From NCBI GenBank assembly GCA_020629635.1, contig JAHDCX010000005.1, positions 209,665-273,664 on the forward strand: a stretch of 64,000 bases of DNA, written 5' to 3'. The translations under genes were made by a program, and so were the position numbers. The stretch is from Acidimicrobiales bacterium. Lineage in GTDB: Bacteria > Actinomycetota > Acidimicrobiia > Acidimicrobiales > SHLQ01. The notes under the pieces are model-generated. The model was not told the DNA's origin, ran no database searches, and saw nothing but the letters and a program-made list of their open reading frames with translations. Position 1 is the first letter of the stretch; every line of letters starts with the position of its first letter. Shown in pieces: positions 15,538 to 24,090 of this stretch.

Positions 15538-16194
15538 CTAGACCGGCCGGCGGTAGTTGGTGGCGGAGTCGGCCGGCGGGAGGTCCATACGCATGTCGTC
15601 GGCGGTGATGGGGGCGCCAAAGCGGGTTTCGACCGGGATCAGGCCCGCCCAGACGGGGGCGTCCATGTCTTCTTCGTCGTCGACTGGCGGACCGGAGCGG
15701 ACCTTGGCCGACGCTTCGGTGATCGGAAGTCGCAGGACTGCGGTCGCGCGGATTTCGTTGCGGGTGTTGGCGCGGACCTCGGCAGACCGGCCCGGCACGA
15801 GCGCCTCAACGAGAACGGTGAGGGCGTGGTCGGCTTCGTCGTCGTCGGTGATCTGCTCGGGCACGCCGAAGATCACGACCGATCGATAGTTGGCCGAGTG
15901 ATGAAACGCGGTCCGGGCCAGGACGAGGCTGTCGAGCAGCGTGATCGTGATGCAGACCTCTCGGTTTCGGGCCGTGCGAAGGAGTCGGCTGGCCGCGGAG
16001 CCGTGGATGAGCAGGTCATCGCCGTCACGACCGTGGAAGGTGGGGATGACGACGGGCCGGCCGTCTTCGTCGACGATGCCGACATGGCACACCATCGCCT
16101 CGTCGATGATCGCGTTCACCGTGTCTCGGTCGAAATGCGCTCGTTGCGGAAGGCGCTTGAGCGTCGTTCGATCGGTGGTCTCCAGGTCTGTCAC
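15538..16194 (-). CDS. Pyridoxamine 5'-phosphate oxidase-like FMN-binding protein
   Basis: The 218-residue protein belongs to the flavin-nucleotide-binding PPOX group (Pyridox_ox_2). The N-terminal MVCHVGIVDEDGRPVVIPTFHGRDGDDLLIHGS and the following RLLRTARNREVCITITLLD form the split-barrel FMN site, and HHSANYRSVVIFG follows. The physiological substrate is unknown. The start is a GTG with GAGGTGA upstream and a TATCCT -10 at 16210-16215. It is divergent from a MocR regulator that probably controls it. Confidence 0.8.
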   Translation of the reverse strand: MTDLETTDRTTLKRLPQRAHFDRDTVNAIIDEAMVCHVGIVDEDGRPVVIPTFHGRDGDDLLIHGSAASRLLRTARNREVCITITLLDSLVLARTAFHHSANYRSVVIFGVPEQITDDDEADHALTVLVEALVPGRSAEVRANTRNEIRATAVLRLPITEASAKVRSGPPVDDEEDMDAPVWAGLIPVETRFGAPITADDMRMDLPPADSATNYRRPV

Positions 16195-16209
16195 GTCACC
16201 TCATCTTTC

Positions 16210-16259
16210 AGGATAATGTATTGCTACATAGTGCACTTTGTGTTAAGGTGATGCTACAT
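16210..16259. promoter_or_regulatory. Divergent promoter and MocR operator repeats
   Basis: This AT-rich stretch contains TGCTACAT twice (16222-16229 and 16252-16259), exactly 30 bases apart. The first copy is part of a palindrome, ATGTA-TTGC-TACAT. MocR/PdxR regulators bind direct repeats of this type. The left copy abuts the PPOX -10 (TATCCT, minus strand) and the right copy covers the mocR start, so both genes could be controlled. Confidence 0.6.
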
Positions 16260-17556
16260 GGCCAAGGTCGACTCGCTGGTATCCGACATCGAACAACGGA
16301 TCCGCACCGGACAGCTCCTGCCCGGTGATCGCCTCCCTCCGGTGCGTCAGTACGCGGACGAACACGGTCTCGCGCCCGGTACGGTCGCGGCGGCCTACCG
16401 GACCCTGAGCACCCGCGGTCTCGTCCACGGCGAGGGACGACGCGGCACGTTCGTCTCCCCCAAGCCCTCGGTTCGCAGCCACGTGATCGACACGGTCGCC
16501 GACGACTGCGTCGATCTCGCGCAAGGCAACCCCGACCTCACCCTGCTTCCCGATCTTGGCGCCGCGCTGGCCGCGATCCCGTCAGCGCACGTCCTCTATC
16601 CAGGGCCGCAGGTCGTGCCCGAGCTCGGCGAGATCTTCGTGGCCGATGTCGAAGCCGACGGTCTCGTCGCCGAACATCTCGCCGTCGTGAGCGGCGCGCT
16701 CGACGGGATCGAACGAGTGCTCGCCGTACACACCCGGCCTGGCGACACGATCGCAGTCGAAGACCCCTGCTACCACGCGGTCCTCGATCTCGTGCTTGCG
16801 ATGGGTCTCCGCCCGGTGCCCGTCGCGATCGACGAGTTCGGCCCCGACCCCGAGCGACTGAAGGCCGCGATCGAGGCGGGGGCCGACGTGGCGATCATCA
16901 CGCCCCGTGCACAGAACCCGACTGGCGCGGCGCTGTCGGCCGAACGCGCCCACCAGCTACGCGACGTGCTCGAGACTCACGGCCACGTCCTCGTGATCGA
17001 GGACGATCATGCCGGTCCCATCGCTGGCGTCCCACACGTCTCCACGATCGACCCTGACCGAGACCGCTGGGCGATCACTCGATCGATGGCGAAGTCACTC
17101 GGACCGGATCTTCGGGTCTCGGCGCTCGTCGGCGACGAGGTGACCATCTCACGGGTCCGCGGACGCCAGGCCGTCGGCACGGGATGGGTGAGCCAAATCC
17201 TGCAGCGGCTCGTCGTCGCCATGCGTACCGACCCGGACTACGACGCGCGGATCGACCGCGCCGCGGCCACCTATGCCGACCGCCGAAACGCTCTGGTCGA
17301 CCGGCTCCACACGGCGGGCATCGCGTCGCCGACGCGTTCGGGACTCAACGTGTGGGTGCCGGTCAATGACGAAGCTGCGGCCGTCGCCGCCATGCAACGG
17401 CGAGGATGGGCGATCCGGTCGGGCGCCGCGTTCCGACTCGACGCGTCACCCGGCGTTCGGATCACGACCGCGAATCGCTCGGTCGAACAAATCGCCGAGT
17501 TCGCCGACGCCTTCATCGACGTGATCGGGCCACGCCCCGCAGTCCGCACCGCCTGA
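16258..17556 (+). CDS. MocR/PdxR-type transcriptional regulator
   Basis: The 432-residue protein has an N-terminal GntR winged helix (residues 1-65: GDRLPPVRQYADEHGLAPGTVAAAYRTL) fused to an aminotransferase-like domain. PLP-site residues include NPTGA and the Lys in ITRSMAKSLGPDLR. The N-terminal domain binds DNA and the C-terminal domain senses PLP or a related ligand. The start codon overlaps the right operator repeat, which suggests autoregulation. An ATG seven bases upstream is out of frame. The divergent partner is a PPOX-family protein. Confidence 0.85.
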   Translation: MAKVDSLVSDIEQRIRTGQLLPGDRLPPVRQYADEHGLAPGTVAAAYRTLSTRGLVHGEGRRGTFVSPKPSVRSHVIDTVADDCVDLAQGNPDLTLLPDLGAALAAIPSAHVLYPGPQVVPELGEIFVADVEADGLVAEHLAVVSGALDGIERVLAVHTRPGDTIAVEDPCYHAVLDLVLAMGLRPVPVAIDEFGPDPERLKAAIEAGADVAIITPRAQNPTGAALSAERAHQLRDVLETHGHVLVIEDDHAGPIAGVPHVSTIDPDRDRWAITRSMAKSLGPDLRVSALVGDEVTISRVRGRQAVGTGWVSQILQRLVVAMRTDPDYDARIDRAAATYADRRNALVDRLHTAGIASPTRSGLNVWVPVNDEAAAVAAMQRRGWAIRSGAAFRLDASPGVRITTANRSVEQIAEFADAFIDVIGPRPAVRTA

Positions 17557-18441
17557 TCAGCGCGCGACCGCTCTGGTCGGTATCTCTCGTTCGCGGGCGA
17601 ACGCCCACAACCCAGCGGCCGCAATGACGGCGCTGCCGATGAACGTCCAGACATCGGGAACCTCGCCAAACACGACGATCTGCAGCGCGATGGCGAACAC
17701 CATCACCGAATATCGAAACGGTGCGCTGAAACTGAGATCACCCGTCCGCACCGTGGTGACGCTCGCGACATAGCCGACCGTCAAGAACACCGACGCGATC
17801 GCGAGCACGCCGATCGATCGCATCCCGAGCTGATCCCACCCTTCGATGACCGAGAGCACCGCGGCCATCACCGTGATCGAGATGGCGGTACCGAGGGCAA
17901 TCACCAACGCCGGCACGGTGTTGCTGATGCGCCGGGTCGCCAGTTCGCGCACGACCACGATCGCCACGGCCAGGACCCCGGCGAGATACCACGGGCTGAA
18001 CGCATCGGACCACGGGCGAAGGATGCACAGCACACCGGCGAAGCCGACCACGACAGCACCGACGCGGGCAGCGCTGACGGGCTCACGGAGCAATCGCGCC
18101 GCAGCGAAGGTCACGGCGATCGGGACGATCTGGAGCACCGCCGTGAGGCCGGCGAGCGGGAGGCGGGTCAAGGCGAGCAGGTAGACGATCGTGCCGACCG
18201 TCTCCATGGCGAAACGAAGCAGCATCGGCCGTTCGGGGCGTTCGACGAGACGGCCGAGTTGACCACGCCGAACATTGAGCACCGTCAGCAGCGCAACGAT
18301 GAACACCCCTCGTACGAAGATCGCCTGGAACAACGGCAGGTCCTCGGCGGCGAACTTGATGGCCGCGTCGTTGGTGACGTAGCCAGCCATCGCCAGCGTC
18401 ATCCACCCCGCACCCCGCAGGTTCTCACCACTCGTTGCCAC
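17557..18441 (-). CDS. EamA/DMT family transporter
   Basis: The 294-residue protein has about ten hydrophobic segments in two homologous halves, the drug/metabolite transporter layout. Typical features are the start AMAGYVTNDAAIKFAAEDLPLFQAIFVRG, the end of the first half LVLGF-like block VGAVVVGFAGVLCILRP, and the second-half repeat near SFSAPFRYSVMVFAI. The exported substrate is unknown. I place the start at the GTG before ATSGENLRGAGW, because the upstream in-frame residues are charged and not conserved-looking. The gene is convergent with the MocR gene, with adjacent stops. Confidence 0.75.
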   Translation of the reverse strand: MATSGENLRGAGWMTLAMAGYVTNDAAIKFAAEDLPLFQAIFVRGVFIVALLTVLNVRRGQLGRLVERPERPMLLRFAMETVGTIVYLLALTRLPLAGLTAVLQIVPIAVTFAAARLLREPVSAARVGAVVVGFAGVLCILRPWSDAFSPWYLAGVLAVAIVVVRELATRRISNTVPALVIALGTAISITVMAAVLSVIEGWDQLGMRSIGVLAIASVFLTVGYVASVTTVRTGDLSFSAPFRYSVMVFAIALQIVVFGEVPDVWTFIGSAVIAAAGLWAFAREREIPTRAVAR

Positions 18442-18486
18442 GGGAGCATCCTGCCGCCTCTGGCACCGTTCGGGACGCGCCGAAAC

Positions 18487-18551
18487 GGCCGACCCGGAAA
18501 GGGCCGGCCGCACTCGTCGAGACTCACTCATCGCAAAGATCCCGATGAGTG
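18487..18551 (-). terminator. Two hairpins downstream of the trypsin gene
   Basis: Just after the protease stop codon lie CACTCATCG / CGATGAGTG (18525-18551) and then GGCCGACCC / GGGCCGGCC (18487-18509). The first hairpin includes a 17-base direct copy of the gene's own last codons (18525-18541 equals 18556-18572), so it may have arisen by a short duplication. Confidence 0.5.
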
Positions 18552-18554
18552 TCT

Positions 18555-19703
18555 TCACTCATCGCAAAGATCGAAGTACTCCTCATCGGAGACCGTTTCG
18601 TCGAACCAGAGCTCGTCGCAGTCGATCTCGTCATCGAACGAGTCCGTGTCGTCGAACCGGTCTTCTTCGTCGATGATCACGCTGTCCAGAATCAGGTCCC
18701 ACTCGGAGTCAGCCCACGAGCTCGTGTCGACCTCGAACCACTCATCGCCCAGCAGGACTTCGACAATCGGTGCGTCCTCGAACGACTCGACGTCGTCGAA
18801 GGCCGGCTCATCGTCGATCGGCTCGACATCGCTGTCTTCGGCTGGCGGCTCGGCGACGGGGGCTTCGGTTCCGCTGTCACCGCCGACGTTCACCGACCCG
18901 GATCGGAGGAAGTCAAGGTAGTTGGGCACCTCGGCGTAGACGCCGGGGGTGTCGGCACCGCATTCGTCGCCCCAGCTGGTGACGCCGGCGAGCTTCGGGC
19001 CGTCCGCCGTGGTGATGACGAGTGGTCCTCCGCTGTCGCCGTAGCACGTGTCTGTGCCGGTGCCGCCTGCGCACACTTCGCCGGCGGCGTCGGTGTCGAG
19101 CTCGGCCGAACACGACGCGTCGCCGACGAGGGGCACGGTGGCGCTGAGCAGCTGGGCGGGCGAATCGCCGCCGTTCTCGCTCTTCGCTCCCCAACCGGTG
19201 ACCGTGGCCACCGATGCGGAGTCGATCTCGGCTCGGGTCGCCGTGGCGATCGGCTGCACGGCGGCGTTGAACGTGAGGGGCTCGGCGAGCGTGACGATGG
19301 CGATGTCGCCGATGCCGGTCTCGGCGTAGTCGGGATGCGACCGGATCGAGATGGCGTCGATGTCCTGGCCCGAAGCGTCCCTCGAGTCGGTCACGCCGGC
19401 ACGAACGAAGGTCCCTGCGCCATCGCCGTCTTCGACGCAATGCGCCGCGGTCACGATCGTGGTGGCGTCGAGGATCGAGCCACCGCAGTAGTAGCCCTCG
19501 TCGTCTTGGAGCGAGACCTGCCAGGGCGAATCAGCGACGTTGGCTGCCTGGCCGTTGACGATCGCTCCGGCCGAGCCGCCGCTGACGAGCAGGGTTGCGC
19601 CGACGACGGCGGCGCCGAGTCCGGCCGCTGCGCCTGCGAACAGTCGACGGTTCGAGCGGGTTGGGTTGTTGGTGTTGGTGTTGGTGTTGGTGTTGGTGTC
19701 CAT
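18555..19703 (-). CDS. Secreted trypsin-like serine protease with acidic tail
   Basis: The 382-residue protein has an Asn/Thr repeat leader, a twin-Arg-adjacent hydrophobic signal (RRLFAGAAAGLGAAVVGA), then an S1 protease domain from IVNG (residue 48). The triad is His88 in TAAHC, Asp133 in GDIAIV and Ser224 in GDSGGP. Asp218, six residues before the Ser, predicts cleavage after Arg/Lys. Six Cys could form three disulfides. The last 100 residues are very acidic (many DD, EE, SFDD), unlike typical trypsins. The start is the ATG with AAGGAG nine bases upstream. Confidence 0.85.
   Translation of the reverse strand: MDTNTNTNTNTNNPTRSNRRLFAGAAAGLGAAVVGATLLVSGGSAGAIVNGQAANVADSPWQVSLQDDEGYYCGGSILDATTIVTAAHCVEDGDGAGTFVRAGVTDSRDASGQDIDAISIRSHPDYAETGIGDIAIVTLAEPLTFNAAVQPIATATRAEIDSASVATVTGWGAKSENGGDSPAQLLSATVPLVGDASCSAELDTDAAGEVCAGGTGTDTCYGDSGGPLVITTADGPKLAGVTSWGDECGADTPGVYAEVPNYLDFLRSGSVNVGGDSGTEAPVAEPPAEDSDVEPIDDEPAFDDVESFEDAPIVEVLLGDEWFEVDTSSWADSEWDLILDSVIIDEEDRFDDTDSFDDEIDCDELWFDETVSDEEYFDLCDE
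19667..19700 (-). repeat. Hexanucleotide tandem repeat coding Asn-Thr
   Basis: About five tandem copies of TTGGTG (plus strand) encode (Asn-Thr)n in the protease leader. Each unit is two codons, so copy-number change by slippage keeps the frame and would only lengthen or shorten the leader. Confidence 0.6.
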
Positions 19704-19902
19704 GGTGGGCATCTCCTTGGGTGTGGGTGATGACCACAGATTCGTCACCGGTCCTGACCGGTCCCTGAAGCTCCCTGAACGCCCCGTTCAGGTTCGGCCC
19801 ACCGGACCTGGTCCGCGCAGTCGGTCACGTTGGTGTCTGACCCCGAAGTGACTGGGGGGCGTACCCGGGTGGCCGGCGAAGCGAGATCCACGGCGGGCCG
19901 CG

Positions 19903-19918
19903 TAGCGTCTGCGCGATG
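19903..19918 (+). promoter_or_regulatory. Leaderless -10 element (TAGCGT-7-ATG)
   Basis: TAGCGT lies seven bases before the ATG of the class D beta-lactamase gene, with no Shine-Dalgarno sequence. Confidence 0.5.
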
Positions 19919-20773
19919 CATGGTCGGCGGCAGGCGCACGTTCGTCTGATCTCACTCGTGTTCGGGCTTGCGGCGATCGCTGGCGCGTGCGCGTCGAGCG
20001 AAAGCGCCCGACCCACCGAGATGGACCGGCTCACTGTCGACGATTGGGCGGCAGCCTTCGATCAGGGCCAGGTTGCGGGCACGTTCGTTCTCCATCAACT
20101 CGGGACCGGTGTCGTGCTGGTCCATGACGAGGTTCGAGCCGAGCCGCCCTACATCCCTGCGTCGACGTTCAAGATCCTCAACTCGTTGATCGCGCTCGAG
20201 ACCGGGGTTGTCTCGTCGGTCGACGAGCAGGTCCCGTGGGACGGGGTGGCCCGAAGCGATGGGTGGGATCGCGACCATTCGCTCCGCAGCGGCATCGAGG
20301 TCTCGGCCGTGTGGATGTACCAAGAGGTCGCCCGCCGAGTCGGCGAGGAGGACATGGCGTCGCTCGTCGCTGCCACGGAGTATGGCAACGCAGACATCGG
20401 TGGTGCCCTCGACCGTTTCTGGCTCGATGGCGAGCTGCGCGTCTCGGCGGTCGAGCAGCTCGATCTCCTGGTCAAATTGATGGACAACGACCTCCCGTTC
20501 GAGGTCGAGCATCAACAGGCCGTCCGCGACATCCTCGTCCGAGCCTCAGGCGACGGGTGGACGTGGGGGCACAAGACCGGACTGGCGTTGGCGAACGAGC
20601 CGGGGCTCGGTTGGCTGGTCGGGTACACCGAGTACGAGGGGTCGACATGGATCTTTGCCATGAACGTCGATCTCGGCGAGACCGACGATCCGAGCATCCG
20701 CACGACCATCAGTTGCGCGGTGCTCGCATCGACCGGAGCGCTCCCGACCGAGGCCTGCTTCGCCAGCAGCTGA
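19916..20773 (+). CDS. Class D (OXA-type) beta-lactamase, lipoprotein
   Basis: The 285-residue protein carries all class D motifs in order: Ser83-T-F-Lys86 (nucleophile and carboxylated Lys), Ser130-A-V132, Tyr156-G-N158, and Lys220-T-Gly222 followed by WLVGY. The signal ends in a lipobox (IAGAC, Cys25), so it is predicted to be a membrane-anchored lipoprotein. Class D enzymes hydrolyse penicillins and some carbapenems; the actual activity is unknown. Base composition matches the neighbours and no mobile element is nearby, so it looks chromosomal and resident rather than recently acquired. Confidence 0.85.
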   Translation: MHGRRQAHVRLISLVFGLAAIAGACASSESARPTEMDRLTVDDWAAAFDQGQVAGTFVLHQLGTGVVLVHDEVRAEPPYIPASTFKILNSLIALETGVVSSVDEQVPWDGVARSDGWDRDHSLRSGIEVSAVWMYQEVARRVGEEDMASLVAATEYGNADIGGALDRFWLDGELRVSAVEQLDLLVKLMDNDLPFEVEHQQAVRDILVRASGDGWTWGHKTGLALANEPGLGWLVGYTEYEGSTWIFAMNVDLGETDDPSIRTTISCAVLASTGALPTEACFASS

Positions 20774-20792
20774 ACGCGATCCAGCGGCGAGG

Positions 20793-22151
20793 TCAGCCGC
20801 CAGGAAGGTCGAGGACAAACCGGGCTCCGCCCGAGTCGCTGGCCTCCGCGACGAGAGTGCCCCCATGCCCTGCGGCGACTTCACGAGCGAGGGCGAGGCC
20901 AAGCCCCGAGCCTCCTGCGTCGCGGCTGCGGGCTTCGTCGAGGCGTACGAACCGCTCGAAGATGCGCCTTCGGTCTTCGGGGGCGATGCCGTCTCCGTCG
21001 TCATCCACGACGACCTGCGCCCGGCCGTCGAGCTCAGCCACCGAGACGGTGACCGTCGAACGTGCGTGGCGCATCGCATTGGCCAACACGTTGGTGACGA
21101 CTCGTTGCAGCTGCCCTGAGTCGCCCCTGGTCGTTGCAGCCGAGACGCCCGACAGGTCGAGCCGAATGTGGTCGGGCACCACCACGTGTCCACCGGCGAC
21201 CATCACGAGATCGTCGAGATCCACCAGCGCTGCGGTGGTCACTGCCGGTTGCGCCGCGTCGGAGCGGGCGAGCGTGAGGAGATCGTCGACGAGCAGCTGC
21301 ATGCGTTCGACTTCGCCATGGACCGACTGGGCCGTCGCTGGCCAGTCAGCTCGGTCCGGGTGGGCGAGGTCGACGTCGAGCTGGGCGCGCATCGACGCGA
21401 GCGGACTTCGCAGCTCGTGGGCAGCGTCGCTCGCAAATCGGCGCTGGGCCACCTGTGAGGACTCGACCCGGCCGAGCATGGCGTTCATCGTGCGGGCGAG
21501 GCGGGCGATCTCGTCATCGCCAGTGCCTTCGGGCACTCGGCTGCTGAGGTCGCTTGCCGTGATCGTTTCGACTTCGGAGCGGATGGCTTCGACCGGTCGC
21601 AGCGCCCGACCGGTCAGCAGATGAACGAGCGCGGCGACGAGGAGTGCCAGCAACGGCACCACGACCACCGATTGGGTCCGGACGGTGGAGATCAACCGGT
21701 CGACGCCATCGAGCGTCCGGGCAACCGCGACGATCTCGTCGCCAGACTCGACCGCGGCGAACACGATCCGGAGGTTGTCCGATCCCTCGGTGAGGGTGAT
21801 GGACTCGATCGCCGCGTCGACGGGCTCGTCGAACCCCACGGCGTCGAACACCTCGATCAGTTCGACCGGATCTGGGACGTCGTCGTTGTGGATGTCGAGC
21901 AGCGGTGCGTCGAAGGGCGCTTCGATCACACCGACGAAGGTCTCGGGGTCCGAAGGGAAGCTCGCGCTGTCGAGCGTGTTGTTGATGTCAATGCCGGTGG
22001 CCACATCCCAGGCCCGGTTGCTGATCGTGCGATCGATCTCATCCGTCAAGCTCTGCTGAAGGACCGACACGAACAGCAGCGCCCCGGCAGTGAGCGCGGC
22101 GAGCGTGACCAGAAAGGCCACCAGGGTCACGCGCCCGCGGACGGTGCCCAT
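20793..22151 (-). CDS. Two-component sensor histidine kinase
   Basis: The 452-residue protein has two TM segments (about 9-30 and 160-180) flanking a 130-residue extracellular sensor region, a HAMP linker (PVEAIRSEVETI), a HisKA domain with phospho-acceptor His245 (AAHELRSPLASM), and an ATPase domain with N, G1 and G2 boxes (NVLANAMRHA, DDDGDGIAPED, GGSGLGLALA). It is of the OmpR-partner class. The signal sensed is unknown. Its ATG overlaps the response regulator stop by one base (TGATG), so the pair is co-translated. Confidence 0.9.
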   Translation of the reverse strand: MGTVRGRVTLVAFLVTLAALTAGALLFVSVLQQSLTDEIDRTISNRAWDVATGIDINNTLDSASFPSDPETFVGVIEAPFDAPLLDIHNDDVPDPVELIEVFDAVGFDEPVDAAIESITLTEGSDNLRIVFAAVESGDEIVAVARTLDGVDRLISTVRTQSVVVVPLLALLVAALVHLLTGRALRPVEAIRSEVETITASDLSSRVPEGTGDDEIARLARTMNAMLGRVESSQVAQRRFASDAAHELRSPLASMRAQLDVDLAHPDRADWPATAQSVHGEVERMQLLVDDLLTLARSDAAQPAVTTAALVDLDDLVMVAGGHVVVPDHIRLDLSGVSAATTRGDSGQLQRVVTNVLANAMRHARSTVTVSVAELDGRAQVVVDDDGDGIAPEDRRRIFERFVRLDEARSRDAGGSGLGLALAREVAAGHGGTLVAEASDSGGARFVLDLPGG

Positions 22152-22834
22152 CAGCGGCGGTCGTCGACGAGGCGATAACCCACGCCTCGGACGGTCTCGA
22201 GACTCTGCCGGTCAAAGGGAGTGTCGATCGCGGCGCGAATTCGGGAGATGTACACCTCGACGATGTTCGGGTCGCCGTCGAAGCCCTGGTCCCACACGTT
22301 GTCGAGAATCTGCTCCTTGGAAATGACGAGACCCTGTTGGTGCATGAGGTACTCGAGCACGGCGAACGCCTTGGGCGAGAGCTCGACTTCGGTCTCTCCA
22401 CGGTGAATGCGGCGAGCGTGCGCATCGAGCGAGAGGTCGCCGAGCGTCGACACGTCGCCGTGGTCGCCGGTCGATGCCGATCGGCGGATGAGGGCGCGGA
22501 CCCTCGACAACAAGACCTGGTAGTTGAACGGTTTGGTGACGTAGTCATCCGCACCGGTGTCGAGACCTTCCATCTCGTCGTAGTCGCCGTCCTTGGCGGT
22601 GAGCATCAGGATCGGCACGGTGTTGCCTTCGTCCCGAAGCGCCTTGCACACGCGGTAGCCGTTGAGGCCGGGAAGCATGATGTCGAGCACGATCGCGGCG
22701 TACGGGTTGATGCGGGCGAGTTCGAGCCCTTCGGCTCCGTCGCCAACGACGTCGACCGCGAAGCCGTCCGCGCTGAATCCCCGCTCCAGCGCCTGGGCAA
22801 TGCCCGGCTCGTCTTCGACCACCAACAACCGCAT
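22151..22834 (-). CDS. OmpR-family response regulator
   Basis: The 227-residue protein has a receiver domain with the acidic pocket EDE (residues 7-9), phosphorylated Asp51 (VLDIMLPG) and Lys in MLTAKDGD. A C-terminal winged helix follows (VELSPKAFAVLEYLMHQQG, DPNIVEVYISRIRAAID, VRGVGYRL). It controls unknown targets together with the downstream kinase. The start is the internal ATG (MRLLVVEDEPG): an upstream TTG start would add four poorly conserved residues, and TTGACT sits six bases before this ATG. Confidence 0.9.
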   Translation of the reverse strand: MRLLVVEDEPGIAQALERGFSADGFAVDVVGDGAEGLELARINPYAAIVLDIMLPGLNGYRVCKALRDEGNTVPILMLTAKDGDYDEMEGLDTGADDYVTKPFNYQVLLSRVRALIRRSASTGDHGDVSTLGDLSLDAHARRIHRGETEVELSPKAFAVLEYLMHQQGLVISKEQILDNVWDQGFDGDPNIVEVYISRIRAAIDTPFDRQSLETVRGVGYRLVDDRR

Positions 22835-22901
22835 GCACGTAGTCAATCGGACGGACCTGAACGCGAGCTGAATGGCCGTGCCCGCCGTGGCTTGCCGGTT
22901 T

Positions 22902-23354
22902 TCACGTCAAGCCTGAGATCTCCGCGTCGACTTTGTCCCAGTCGACGGAGACCATCGTTCGATGCTCGCCGCGGTCGGCCAGGGCGGTTCGCAACCGTGG
23001 GCCGAACATGAGCGTGTAGGGCAGCGAACGAAGTTCGTCGACGGTCACGTGTGTGTCGTGTGTCGTCAGCAACCGAACGAGTCGTTGCCAATCGTGGGTG
23101 TCCGATGGTTCGTGGCCGTCGGGCAGCAGCGTCGTGAACGTCCCGCGTACAACATCGTCGACGGTCAACGGATGGGTCAGACTCGGATCGTCGATGGTCG
23201 ATTGAATGTGCGTCGACCAACCTCGGTCGTCGTGAAGCACGAGGCGACTGCCATCTGCGGCATCGACGAACTCCTCGAGATCGAAGTCGAGTGAACGTCC
23301 CGGGTTCCGGATGGTCTTCAGCTCGCAGAGGGCTCCGAGGGCGACAATGTCCAC
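22902..23354 (-). CDS. Hypothetical protein
   Basis: The 150-residue protein has no family I recognise. It opens with VDIVALGALCELKTIRNPGR and has a DFDLEEFVDAADGSRLVLHDDRGW segment. No signal or membrane segment is visible, so it is probably cytoplasmic. The start is a GTG placed six bases after CAGACT; longer in-frame options would read into the divergent promoter. It is divergent from a methyltransferase gene, 48 bases apart. Confidence 0.55.
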   Translation of the reverse strand: MDIVALGALCELKTIRNPGRSLDFDLEEFVDAADGSRLVLHDDRGWSTHIQSTIDDPSLTHPLTVDDVVRGTFTTLLPDGHEPSDTHDWQRLVRLLTTHDTHVTVDELRSLPYTLMFGPRLRTALADRGEHRTMVSVDWDKVDAEISGLT

Positions 23355-23366
23355 CTCGCAAGTCTG
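23352..23366 (-). promoter_or_regulatory. Leaderless -10 element (CAGACT-6-GTG)
   Basis: CAGACT lies six bases before the GTG of the hypothetical gene, and decides the start. Confidence 0.5.
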
Positions 23367-23390
23367 CCCACGCCAACACCCGCGTGCCCC

Positions 23391-23405
23391 TACGGTTGGC
23401 TTGTG
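23391..23405 (+). promoter_or_regulatory. Leaderless -10 element (TACGGT-6-GTG)
   Basis: TACGGT lies six bases before the GTG of the methyltransferase gene, divergent from the hypothetical gene. Confidence 0.5.
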
Positions 23406-24086
23406 GAGATCAGTGACAAGCGCGTCGGGGAGTTGATGGCGGCTGGTCGCGCTGCGGTCCGGTTCAACGCTCCACTCGGCGGCGACCGTGCGAGGCAGCT
23501 CGTCGAATCGATCGTGGCGCACGGTGCCACCTCAGTCGTCGACCTCGGCTGTGGCCACGGCGAGCTGGCGTCACTTGTGGCGGCGGCTGCTCCGGCCATC
23601 GGAGTCGTCGGGATCGACCGAGACGCGGATCAGATCGCTGCCGCCCAGGCGAGCTCGCAGGCATCGTTCGACGTTGGAGACATCGCCGCGTGGCAGACGC
23701 CGGCCGACACAATCGTCTGTGTGGGCGCAACCCATGCCTTCGGCGGGACCGTGGACGCGATCTCGACCCTCGCTCCGCGGGCTCGACGGCAACTGATCGT
23801 GGCGGACGCCGCCTGGATGGGCGAGCCCGACGACTGGTGCCGTGCGACCTTCGGAGAACTTCCGACGGTCGATGACGTTGCGGACACCGCCGCACAGATC
23901 GGGTTCGCGAGCCTGGATCTGTCGACGTCGGCCCTGGACGAGTGGGATGAGTTCGAACAGGGCTTCATCGCCGGGATCCGGAGCGTCGGAGGCGACGACG
24001 CGCAGTACTTCGCGGACCTTCGATCCGAGGAGTACGCCCGCTACCGCGGCGTCCTCGGCTTCGCCTGGCTCATCGGCACCCGTTGA
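23403..24086 (+). CDS. Class I SAM-dependent methyltransferase
   Basis: The 227-residue protein has a canonical SAM-binding motif I (VVDLGCGHGELASL, near residue 45), an acidic motif II (GIDRDADQIAAA) and motif post-I/IV (GDIAAW, CVGATHAFGG). The acceptor is unknown. The C-terminal third (DEWDEFEQGFIAG to YRGVLGFAWLIG) is a helical cap as in small-molecule methyltransferases. It is convergent with the PPOX-like gene, with four bases between the stops. Confidence 0.8.
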   Translation: MEISDKRVGELMAAGRAAVRFNAPLGGDRARQLVESIVAHGATSVVDLGCGHGELASLVAAAAPAIGVVGIDRDADQIAAAQASSQASFDVGDIAAWQTPADTIVCVGATHAFGGTVDAISTLAPRARRQLIVADAAWMGEPDDWCRATFGELPTVDDVADTAAQIGFASLDLSTSALDEWDEFEQGFIAGIRSVGGDDAQYFADLRSEEYARYRGVLGFAWLIGTR

Positions 24087-24090
24087 GCAG

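Noticed and set aside
19916..20773. A recently acquired resistance gene cassette
   Set aside because: The class D beta-lactamase has the GC and leaderless promoter of its neighbours, and no integron, insertion sequence or attachment site is seen.
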